A model generated the notes under the pieces. That model was not told where the DNA came from and did not search any database. It saw nothing but the letters and a program-made list of their open reading frames with translations. The translations under genes and the position numbers were made by a program. From CAZFZQ01 sp964522845 (GTDB lineage: Bacteria > Patescibacteriota > Patescibacteriia > GCA-002772895), in assembly GCA_964522845.1 (NCBI GenBank), contig CAZFZQ010000019.1, positions 1-13,816 of the forward strand: a DNA stretch of 13,816 bases, in the 5' to 3' direction. This document shows, one piece after another, positions 1 to 4,634 of this stretch. Each line of letters begins with the position of its first letter. Positions within the stretch are counted from its first letter, which is position 1.

Positions 1-26
1 CCTGAATTTTTTCTAACAACATAATA

Positions 27-139
27 TAAAATCCTAATTTACAAATTCCATCCTAATCTACAAATAAAATTACAAATATTATTCTAATGGCGGATATTTG
101 GATTTTATATTCGTAGAAATTCGTAGATTCGGATTCATC
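27..139. repeat. A/T-rich dispersed repeat, copy A
   Basis: This spacer downstream of rpsU is built from short units resembling ATCCTAATCTACAAAT, followed by inverse units such as ATTCGTAGATTCGG. Bases 108-138 match the reverse complement of 12269-12299 at 29 of 31 positions, so this is one copy of a dispersed family whose other copy lies between scpB and the carboxypeptidase gene. No gene is visible in 1-154. The units are partly self-complementary, so a stem-loop is possible. Confidence 0.65.
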
Positions 140-154
140 AGCAGATTGGAATTT

Positions 155-418
155 TTATTTCTTCAATATATTTTTTCTGGTTTTGCGGTCGCGCAATTGG
201 TCTTCGGTAATTTTTCCGCTACGCAAAAGATAACCGATTTTTTCCTTATTTTTCAATCTCTGCAAAGCTGTGGCTTTGGTTCTGGTTTTATTCATTTTTT
301 GCGGAGTAAATCTGACTTTTTTGGCCTGAATCAAACGCCCGCTCTTTTGCACGCGAGTGGAAAACCGGCGCAGCAAACTTTCAAAACTTTCTCCCTTTTT
401 TCTTTTTACTTCGGTCAT
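155..418 (-). CDS. rpsU: 30S ribosomal protein bS21
   Basis: Small-subunit ribosomal protein bS21, which sits near the anti-Shine-Dalgarno end of 16S rRNA and helps initiation. The N-terminus reads MTEVKRKKGESFESLLRRF, the family signature, and the rest is strongly basic (KTRTKATALQRLKNKEKIGYLL). I place the start at 418 and not at the ATG seven codons upstream, because an AGGAAGG ribosome-binding site lies about 7 bases before it and would otherwise be inside the gene. The resulting 87 residues are longer than the roughly 60-70 typical of bS21, owing to a basic C-terminal extension. It is a single-gene unit with its own promoter (490-518) and a hairpin in its leader (446-467). The family assignment is firm; the exact start is likely. 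Confidence 0.9.
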   Translation of the reverse strand: MTEVKRKKGESFESLLRRFSTRVQKSGRLIQAKKVRFTPQKMNKTRTKATALQRLKNKEKIGYLLRSGKITEDQLRDRKTRKNILKK

Positions 419-445
419 ATGGCACCTTCCTTTCATCAAAACTTT

Positions 446-467
446 CGGCTATAAATCCTTATAGCCG
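446..467 (-). promoter_or_regulatory. Leader hairpin of rpsU
   Basis: A perfect 9-bp stem (CGGCTATAA with TTATAGCCG) closes a 4-base loop in the untranslated leader, between the promoter and the AGGAAGG site. No T-run follows, so it is not a typical terminator. A role in autoregulation or mRNA stability is inference. Confidence 0.5.
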
Positions 468-489
468 ATAAGCTCTTAATTATATTAAT

Positions 490-518
490 ATTGTAGCATA
501 TAAAATTGCGCAAGTAAA
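490..518 (-). promoter_or_regulatory. Promoter of rpsU
   Basis: On the minus strand, TTTACT (513-518) and TACAAT (490-495) are separated by 17 bases, with TG just before the -10 (extended -10). The position, about 70 bases upstream of the chosen rpsU start, fits. Confidence 0.6.
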
Positions 519-531
519 ATCATTCTCTGAC

Positions 532-710
532 GGCGTCGGATATATCTTTGAGCGGCTTGTAAGCGCGATCCCCCTTCGCCTACGGCTTCGGCGGGACAAG
601 GCGGGCAGAGCGCTTGCCGTTCCGTAGCTTTAGCGAAGGACGGAGCGCGAACCGCCCGAAACGCGCCTCGCCGGGGCGCGTGAGGAAAGCGAAAAGACAT
701 ATCTGACGCC
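532..710. repeat. GC-rich structured repeat with terminal inverted repeats
   Basis: This stretch is sharply GC-rich in an A/T-rich spacer. Its ends, 532-547 and 695-710, form a 16-base inverted repeat with 14 Watson-Crick pairs plus one G-T wobble. Inside lie further dyads: CGCCTACGGCTTCGGCGG near 577-594, CCGTTCCGTAGC against a CGGAGCG-type partner near 618-648, and ACGCGCC/GGGCGCGT near 660-681. A minus-strand reading frame crosses it (485-700), but its arginine/proline-rich product looks like translated repeat, so I do not call a gene. It accounts for most of the spacer between rpsU and hisS. Confidence 0.6.
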
Positions 711-718
711 GCTCTTAA

Positions 719-744
719 ATCAAATTTCCGCCGGGAAATTTGAT
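719..744 (-). terminator. Perfect hairpin downstream of hisS
   Basis: ATCAAATTTCC (719-729) and GGAAATTTGAT (734-744) form a perfect 11-bp stem with a 4-base loop, about 40 bases after the hisS stop codon. The following minus-strand bases are TTTAAGAG and not a long T-run, so intrinsic termination is possible but not certain. Confidence 0.4.
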
Positions 745-784
745 AGCGTGTTTTTAGGATATAACCGCCGACAATATTTTCATA

Positions 785-2236
785 TTACGCCTGCACTTCC
801 GGCGCTACCGTCATTCTTTCTTTTTCCGCTAAATTCATGGTATCCAGCCGGCGCCTCATTTCCACGGATATTTTCTTTTGGTCAATCGTTTCCTGCACGC
901 CGGCATCCATATCGCGCAAAAGAATAGTCTTTTCTTGCATTTCTTTTTGCCCCAAAATCAGGGTGAATTTTGCCCGCATTTTATTAGCCGCCTCCAGCTG
1001 CTGTTTCAAACTTTCCTTGGCAAAATTTTCCGCCAATGAAAAGCCCTGTTTTCTCAAATCCTCAAAAAGCAACATTCCTCTTTTTCTCGCTTCCAGCCCC
1101 AAATGCGCCACAAAAATATCCGGCCTGGAGGCGGGCGGCACCACTACGCCCTCTTCTTTAATGCGGCTGATAAGCCGTTCCACGCCCGCGCCAAATCCCA
1201 CGGCCGGCGTCGGAAGTCCGCCCAATTCTTCAATCAAATTGTCGTATCGTCCGCCGTTTATAAGCGATGATTGCGCGTGCGTGTCACCGGTCGGCCAAAA
1301 TTCAAACACCGTTCTGGTGTAATAATCCAAACCGCGAACCAAAAACGGATTCATATCATAAGACACGCCGATTTCATCCAAAAATTCCAAAACCTGCATA
1401 AAATGTTTTTTGCACTCCTCATCTAAATAATCAACAATATGCGGCGCGCCTTGGCGCAATTTTTGGCACGCCTCTTCTTTGCAATCCAAAAGACGCAAAG
1501 GGTTTTTCAGAAGGCGATGCTTGCAGTTCTCGCACATCTGGCGTCTTAACGGCCTATAATGTTCCATCAAAATATTTTTGTAGGCCTCGCGGCATCCGGG
1601 ACAACCGATACTGTTAATTTGCAAATTAAAAGTTACGCCCAAGTCGTTCAAAAGATTGCGTCCGATTAAAATCAGCTGGGCATCGGCGGCCGAACTGGCC
1701 GAACCCAGAATCTCAAATCCCGCCTGGTGGTGTTCGCGAAGGCGGCCGGATTGAGGATTTTCATAACGAAACATAGCCTCTTCATAAAAAACCTTGAGCG
1801 GCTGGGGAAGATTTTGCATGCCATGATTGATATAAGCGCGGGCAATTCCGGCTGTGCCTTCCGGCCTCAAGGCCACGGCGTCGCCGCCCTTGTCTTCAAA
1901 TTCAAACATTTCTTTTTCAACAACATCCGTGTGCTTGCCCAAACTGCGCTTGAAAAGCGCGGAAAATTCCAAAATCGGCGTCTCAATCATTCTGAAGCCG
2001 TAATCATCCGCGATTTTTTGCACCTTATCTTTCACAAAACGCCAATAGGCCGCGTCAAGCGGTAAAATATCCCTGAAACCCTTCAAGGTTTCCAGCGGTT
2101 CGCCTTTTTTCTTAAGCGCCAAGACGGGTTTTACCGCCGCCGCAATCGGAGCTATTGCCGCCGCCACTGCGAATTTTGGTTTTCTCCCCCGTTTTTTCGG
2201 GGCCTCTGCTGTCACTGTTTTTTTTGGTCGAGACAT
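785..2236 (-). CDS. hisS: Histidyl-tRNA synthetase
   Basis: Class II aminoacyl-tRNA synthetase that charges tRNA-His in the cytoplasm. At 483 residues it is longer than the usual 420-430. The catalytic core starts near residue 52 (LKGFRDILP). Motif 2 is FRYENPQSGRLREHHQAGFE at 156-175, the histidine-binding segment RGLDYYTRTVFEF is at 301-313, NGGRYDNL is at 327-334, and motif 3 is VGFGAGVERL at 346-355. A cysteine-rich insertion (C212, C215, C235, C238, C252, C257) resembles the known variant with CPGC and CENC pairs and may bind zinc. The C-terminal anticodon-binding domain starts near 373 (DIFVAHLG). The first 50 residues are an Ala/Lys-rich extension carrying KKRGRKPK. No clear ribosome-binding site precedes the ATG. 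The gene follows lepB across a repeat-filled 103-base spacer. Confidence 0.95.
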   Translation of the reverse strand: MSRPKKTVTAEAPKKRGRKPKFAVAAAIAPIAAAVKPVLALKKKGEPLETLKGFRDILPLDAAYWRFVKDKVQKIADDYGFRMIETPILEFSALFKRSLGKHTDVVEKEMFEFEDKGGDAVALRPEGTAGIARAYINHGMQNLPQPLKVFYEEAMFRYENPQSGRLREHHQAGFEILGSASSAADAQLILIGRNLLNDLGVTFNLQINSIGCPGCREAYKNILMEHYRPLRRQMCENCKHRLLKNPLRLLDCKEEACQKLRQGAPHIVDYLDEECKKHFMQVLEFLDEIGVSYDMNPFLVRGLDYYTRTVFEFWPTGDTHAQSSLINGGRYDNLIEELGGLPTPAVGFGAGVERLISRIKEEGVVVPPASRPDIFVAHLGLEARKRGMLLFEDLRKQGFSLAENFAKESLKQQLEAANKMRAKFTLILGQKEMQEKTILLRDMDAGVQETIDQKKISVEMRRRLDTMNLAEKERMTVAPEVQA

Positions 2237-2240
2237 AGAA

Positions 2241-2332
2241 GTTAGGAAAGTAGGAGGGTAGAAGAGTAGGAGGGTAGGATGAAGGAAAAAATCCCCTCTG
2301 CCCTACTATCCTACTATCCTACAATCCTACCC
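2241..2332. repeat. TAGGAGGG-type tandem and inverted repeat
   Basis: The spacer between lepB and hisS is almost entirely repeat. The left half holds two copies of AGTAGGAGGGTAG; the right half holds about four 8-base units of the type CTACTATC/CTACAATC. The two halves are complementary enough to form a long imperfect stem around an A/T-rich loop near 2283-2292. The arms are purine-rich on one strand and pyrimidine-rich on the other. Confidence 0.65.
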
Positions 2333-2339
2333 ACCTGTT

Positions 2340-2915
2340 TTATTGTATTACGTTATATTCCGGCGTGTGAAAAACTGAAAATCTTGTGATGGGCCAGCCG
2401 CGAAGCCACACGCGCCCGACAATCGTCTTCGCCTGAATCGGCCCAAAAACGCGCGAATCCAAACTTGACGGGCGGTTGTCTCCCAAAACAAAATATTCAT
2501 TTTCGCCGATGTTAAATTTTTTATCCGCGCTGGTTTCTACGTTGGACAAATATTGCCCTTCATTTAAAAAATATCCCACGCTGGCGCCATTTTTATAAAT
2601 CCGCACCCGGCCGTCTTTCACTTCCACGGTTTCACCCGGCAAGCCGATAACGCGTTTTACAAAATATTGCGACGGATCATTTGGATATTTTAACACCACG
2701 ATTTCTCCGCGTTGCGGCTCCCTGATTCTATAGCTGATCTCATCAATAATAAGATATTCATTATCGTAAAAATTCGGTTCCATGGACGCGCCTTTTACAT
2801 AAAACGGCTGGACTAAAAAATATCTGATGGGTATCACAATGGCGAGCGACACGACAATAATATGCACTAACTCAAAAAAATATTTCAATCCCGATTTAAC
2901 AAAAGTTGTGTTCAT
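2340..2915 (-). CDS. lepB: Signal peptidase I
   Basis: Membrane serine protease that removes signal peptides from exported preproteins. One N-terminal membrane segment spans about residues 14-36. The catalytic serine is S44 in GASMEPN and the catalytic lysine is K87 in FVKRVIGLPGE. The conserved box GDNRPSSLDSRVFGPI is at 145-160. At 191 residues it matches the short Gram-positive-like form of the family. The reading frame stays open upstream through the tRNA-like sequences, but that stretch translates tRNA and cannot be coding, so I start at the ATG giving MNTTFVKSGLKYFFEL. It lies 16 bases after the CCA end of the tRNA-like 3' half, so it is probably transcribed with the tRNA cluster and with hisS downstream. 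No strong ribosome-binding site is visible. Confidence 0.93.
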   Translation of the reverse strand: MNTTFVKSGLKYFFELVHIIVVSLAIVIPIRYFLVQPFYVKGASMEPNFYDNEYLIIDEISYRIREPQRGEIVVLKYPNDPSQYFVKRVIGLPGETVEVKDGRVRIYKNGASVGYFLNEGQYLSNVETSADKKFNIGENEYFVLGDNRPSSLDSRVFGPIQAKTIVGRVWLRGWPITRFSVFHTPEYNVIQ

Positions 2916-2931
2916 AAATTTGATTATTTTC

Positions 2932-2981
2932 TGGTGCACCCGGCTGGATTCGAACCAGCGGCCTCTGTCGTGTGAGGACCC
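2932..2981 (-). pseudogene. tRNA 3' half with encoded CCA
   Basis: A canonical T arm (stem GCTGG/CCAGC, loop TTCGAAT), the 3' acceptor strand CGGGTGC, a discriminator A and encoded CCA are all present. Upstream is an anticodon loop CTCACAC identical to that of the adjacent tRNA-Val, but its stem is only half paired, and no D arm or matching 5' acceptor strand (GCACCCG) is found. It therefore looks like a chimera of a tRNA-Val anticodon arm with another tRNA's 3' half, and is not functional as it stands. Confidence 0.6.
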
Positions 2982-2995
2982 AGCACAACTTTCCA

Positions 2996-3069
2996 TGGGC
3001 GCACCTGGATTCGGACCAGGGACCTTTGTCGTGTGAGGACAACGCTCTAACCAGCTGAGCCATGCGCCC
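2996..3069 (-). tRNA. tRNA-Val (anticodon CAC)
   Basis: A complete 74-nt cloverleaf. Acceptor GGGCGCA pairs with TGCGCCC; the D stem is GCTC/GAGC with loop AGCTGGTTA; the anticodon stem TTGTC/GACAA encloses CTCACAC, giving anticodon CAC; the variable loop is AGGTC; the T stem is CCTGG/CCAGG. CCA is not encoded. One oddity is the T loop, TCCGAAT in place of TTCGAAT, so position 55 is C and not the near-universal U. It is the only intact tRNA in a 380-base region of tRNA-like pieces. Confidence 0.85.
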
Positions 3070-3215
3070 AAGAAAAGGTGTGCTGGGCAGGCAGCGCTCC
3101 CCGCCCCGTACCAAGTCACCGTAAAAATTTAATTTTAAAATAATGCGAGCCGAAGGCGTTTCCGTGATATAAATATCTAATTTAAGAAAAACCGTCTTTG
3201 GACCTTGGTGCGGGG

Positions 3216-3237
3216 TAACCAACTGAGCTAATCGTCC
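3216..3237 (-). pseudogene. Degenerate tRNA 5' half
   Basis: On the minus strand this reads as a tRNA start: a 7-base acceptor strand GGACGAT, then TA, then GCTCAGTTGGTTA of a D arm. The sequence then runs into CCCC where the D stem needs GAGC, and no matching 3' half follows. A second copy of GGACGATTAGCT lies at 3300-3311. These look like remnants of tRNA genes broken by recombination. Confidence 0.5.
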
Positions 3238-3251
3238 ATCTGGTGTGGGGG

Positions 3252-3284
3252 CCAGCTGCTTGTCCCGCGAAGCTTTGGTAATCC
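3252..3284 (-). repeat. Short copy of the GC-rich dispersed repeat
   Basis: On the minus strand this holds GCTTCGCGGGACAAGC, close to GCTTCGGCGGGACAAGGC within the 532-710 repeat. It sits between two copies of the tRNA-start-like GGACGATTAGCT, which suggests that repeat insertion or recombination scrambled this tRNA cluster. Confidence 0.4.
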
Positions 3285-3328
3285 AAGAGCGAAGTGGGAA
3301 GCTAATCGTCCGAAAATGACTATAATAT

Positions 3329-3357
3329 AAAATACCACGCTTGTGGATAAATATCAA
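3329..3357 (-). promoter_or_regulatory. Candidate promoter for the tRNA-lepB-hisS unit
   Basis: Minus-strand TTGATA (3352-3357) and TATTTT (3329-3334) are 17 bases apart. Transcription would start near 3322 and run through the tRNA-like pieces, tRNA-Val, lepB and hisS. The spacer contains TTATCCACA, a DnaA-box-like word, at 3342-3350. Confidence 0.45.
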
Positions 3358-3401
3358 GGGGTGATATTTGGCTTATTTTAGCTAATAAACCCTATTACCT
3401 C

Positions 3402-3430
3402 TTGACAAAATCTCAAAAGTGTGCTATAAT
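3402..3430 (+). promoter_or_regulatory. Perfect housekeeping promoter of the GC-rich mini-gene
   Basis: TTGACA (3402-3407) and TATAAT (3425-3430) are separated by exactly 17 bases, a full consensus match. The start would be near 3437, giving a leader of about 50 bases that contains a small CCCG/CGGG hairpin and ends in AAGAGGAG about 6 bases before the ATG. Confidence 0.85.
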
Positions 3431-3487
3431 ACCTATAATTCAACCCTTTGCAAGTCCCGGCTTCACTGTCGGGCAAGAGGAGAGAGA

Positions 3488-3685
3488 ATGCCGACGCTGG
3501 AAGAGGCACGAAAGAGCTGCGACGCGCTACTGAAGTCCATCCGCGAGAAGGAGCTGATGCTCCAGACCGCGGACATGACCGCGGACGAGCGACGACGGCG
3601 CGAGGAGGCCGTCCGAAATGCCTACGTCCTGCTCCACGCGAGGGAGCGGGTGGTGGCGCAGCTCGCGGAGAAAGCCGAGCTGTAG
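3488..3685 (+). CDS. Small GC-rich helical protein, unknown function
   Basis: Sixty-five residues, starting MPTLEEARKSCDALLKSIRE, highly charged and predicted to be all helix, probably a coiled coil or helical hairpin: a first amphipathic stretch to about residue 27, a turn around TADMTADE, then a second helix rich in Arg, Glu and Val/Leu. There is one cysteine (C11) and no membrane segment. I do not recognise the family. The start is set by AAGAGGAG just upstream; the frame extends further 5' but without a ribosome-binding site. By hand count the gene is 131/198 G+C (66%) with about 86% G/C at third positions, and it uses AAG for lysine while its neighbours favour AAA. It has its own consensus promoter and terminator, so it is a complete single-gene unit. 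Horizontal origin is likely; function is unknown. Confidence 0.7.
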   Translation: MPTLEEARKSCDALLKSIREKELMLQTADMTADERRRREEAVRNAYVLLHARERVVAQLAEKAEL

Positions 3686-3702
3686 CACCCGGCCCCCATC
3701 GC

Positions 3703-3735
3703 ATCGCACCCAAAACACCGGGTGCGATTTTTTTT
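3703..3735 (+). terminator. Intrinsic terminator of the GC-rich mini-gene
   Basis: ATCGCACCC (3703-3711) and GGGTGCGAT (3720-3728) form a perfect 9-bp stem with an 8-base loop, followed by a run of T ending at 3735. It lies 17 bases after the stop codon. Confidence 0.88.
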
Positions 3736-3836
3736 ATTAAAAACGCCAAAAACTTGCCAAAGAGCGATTTTTTCATTTCCCCTCCTCCTGCCCCCATCTC
3801 TTTTTTTCCTGTCTTTTTTTCCGCTCAAGAATAATC

Positions 3837-3878
3837 TCTTCCACAAAATATAAGCGGCCGCTTAGTTTTTGTGGAAGA
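3837..3878. repeat. 42-bp palindrome, left flank of the Cas2-like gene
   Basis: A loopless dyad centred at 3857/3858 on GCGGCCGC. The outer arms are TCTTCCACAAAA and TTTTGTGGAAGA, and only 2 of 21 pairs are mismatched. It matches the palindrome at 4496-4535 at 36 of 38 core positions and in the same orientation. It begins 13 bases after the stop codon of the gene it flanks. Confidence 0.85.
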
Positions 3879-3891
3879 CAAAATCTTTCAT

Positions 3892-4479
3892 CTATAACTC
3901 AAAACGATCTTTATATTCTTCATCGCCACTAAAACGCTCTATGGTAAAATATTTAACCAGCGGCCTAATTTTAAAATACGAAATTAAAAATTCCATTTCC
4001 TTATCACATTCGTGCGGATAAATATAAGCGCTTTGCTGAATTTTTAACAGTCCCAATTCTTTTATTTTTCTTCGTAAAGCGTCGCGGATAACTTTTCTTT
4101 TTTCCGGGATATCAAACAAAATCAAGCGCCATTTTTTATCCCATTTTTTCCGATGTATCAACTGCATGGTTCCTAAATTATATCTCAACACTCTTACATA
4201 ACCATTCTGCGTAATGGAAACTTCGGTTTTTCCGTTAGACAGATGCCTAATTTTTACAAATCCCTCTTTTTCCAACCTCTTGACTATTTCGTTTGGGTAG
4301 CTTTTCTTTCCGGTAAATTTTCCGAATGCCTTACTCAATCCCGGCAATAAAACCATTACCGGCACCGAACCCAAAACTAATAAAGAAACTAAGACGAGTT
4401 GTGTAGCGCATTTAATGGCCTTATGTTCTTCCAAATAATCCCATAGCTCATCCCACTTTTTTTCTAATATTTTCTTCAT
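3892..4479 (-). CDS. Membrane-anchored winged-helix/Cas2-like (PaaX-like) protein
   Basis: 195 residues in three parts. Residues 24-46 form a hydrophobic membrane segment after a short charged N-terminus. Residues 60-100 (NEIVKRLEKEGFVKIRHL, then a TEVSITQNGY wing) look like a winged helix. Residues 112-195 have a ferredoxin-like fold shared by Cas2 and the C-terminal part of PaaX repressors, with KWRLILFDIPEKRKVIRDAL and QQSAYIYPHEC. D123 in LFDIP lines up with the Cas2 metal-binding aspartate. No cas1, other cas gene or CRISPR array is present, so a role in adaptation is unlikely. A DNA-binding regulator or a nuclease tethered to the membrane are both possible. The start ATG has no Shine-Dalgarno site. 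It stands alone between two matching palindromes. Domain calls are by motif only. Confidence 0.75.
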   Translation of the reverse strand: MKKILEKKWDELWDYLEEHKAIKCATQLVLVSLLVLGSVPVMVLLPGLSKAFGKFTGKKSYPNEIVKRLEKEGFVKIRHLSNGKTEVSITQNGYVRVLRYNLGTMQLIHRKKWDKKWRLILFDIPEKRKVIRDALRRKIKELGLLKIQQSAYIYPHECDKEMEFLISYFKIRPLVKYFTIERFSGDEEYKDRFEL

Positions 4480-4495
4480 ATTTTTGTTTAATACT

Positions 4496-4535
4496 TTTCC
4501 ACAAAATCTAAGCGGCCGCTGAGTTTTTGTGGAAA
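4496..4535. repeat. 40-bp palindrome, right flank of the Cas2-like gene
   Basis: Second copy of the palindrome, centred at 4515/4516 on GCGGCCGC, with arms TTTCCACAAAA and TTTTTGTGGAAA and two mismatched pairs. It ends 16 bases before the start codon of the Cas2-like gene, so it lies in that gene's leader or promoter region. Relative to the left copy, one inner pair is repaired (C-G) while another is broken. Confidence 0.85.
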
Positions 4536-4575
4536 GACATGTTGTCTGTATATGTCATATATAAATATAATGTAT

Positions 4576-4581
4576 ATTATA
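4576..4581 (-). promoter_or_regulatory. Possible -10 element for the Cas2-like gene
   Basis: A TATAAT word on the minus strand lies about 100 bases upstream of the gene, in an A/T-rich stretch that also has TATAAT on the other strand (4566-4571). No good -35 was found. Transcripts from here would carry the right palindrome in the leader. Confidence 0.25.
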
Positions 4582-4607
4582 ACTAAAAATTTAATTTAAT
4601 CAAAAAA

Positions 4608-4634
4608 TAAAAAAATCCCCAGGAGACCGGGGAT
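4608..4634 (-). terminator. Intrinsic terminator of the phosphorylase gene
   Basis: On the minus strand a 6-bp stem ATCCCC/GGGGAT (4629-4634 and 4615-4620) is followed by seven T and further T-rich sequence. The stem begins at the last base of the stop codon. Confidence 0.8.

Larger units (their letters stand above)
3837..4535. mobile_element. Possible mobile cassette: palindrome, Cas2-like gene, palindrome
   Basis: A 699-bp unit in which one gene is bracketed almost without spare sequence (13 and 16 bases) by two near-identical palindromes. This arrangement resembles a minimal element with hairpin ends. It is not proven: no target-site duplication was identified and the encoded protein is not a recognised transposase. 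The palindromes might instead be regulatory sites or terminators belonging to the gene. Confidence 0.35.

Noticed and set aside
485..700. A 71-residue minus-strand open frame with a PSFAKATE-like peptide
   Set aside because: It translates the GC-rich structured repeat; no ribosome-binding site and no plausible fold.
2979..3087. A 9-bp inverted repeat (CCCAGCACA/TGTGCTGGG) flanking tRNA-Val as an integration site
   Set aside because: Short enough to occur by chance in this repeat-rich region and without a nearby integrase.
2932..3237. A split or intron-containing tRNA joining the 5' and 3' halves
   Set aside because: The acceptor strands GGACGAT and CGGGTGC do not pair, and an intact tRNA lies between them; no intron structure was seen.
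3342..3350. A perfect DnaA-box word (TTATCCACA on the minus strand) as a sign of a replication origin
   Set aside because: Only one perfect copy; no dnaA, dnaN or box cluster is present. The TTTTCCACA-like ends of the palindromes are too loose to count.
2896..3357. A 153-residue minus-strand open frame and the upstream extension of lepB
   Set aside because: Both read through tRNA-Val and tRNA-like sequence, so they are non-coding.
3378..3797. Minus-strand and alternative-frame open frames over the GC-rich mini-gene
   Set aside because: They are by-products of high GC; only the plus-strand frame has the promoter, ribosome-binding site and terminator in register.
3837..4535. A CRISPR array, suggested by a Cas2-like gene with repeats
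   Set aside because: There are only two repeats 658 bases apart with a gene between them, no spacers and no cas1.
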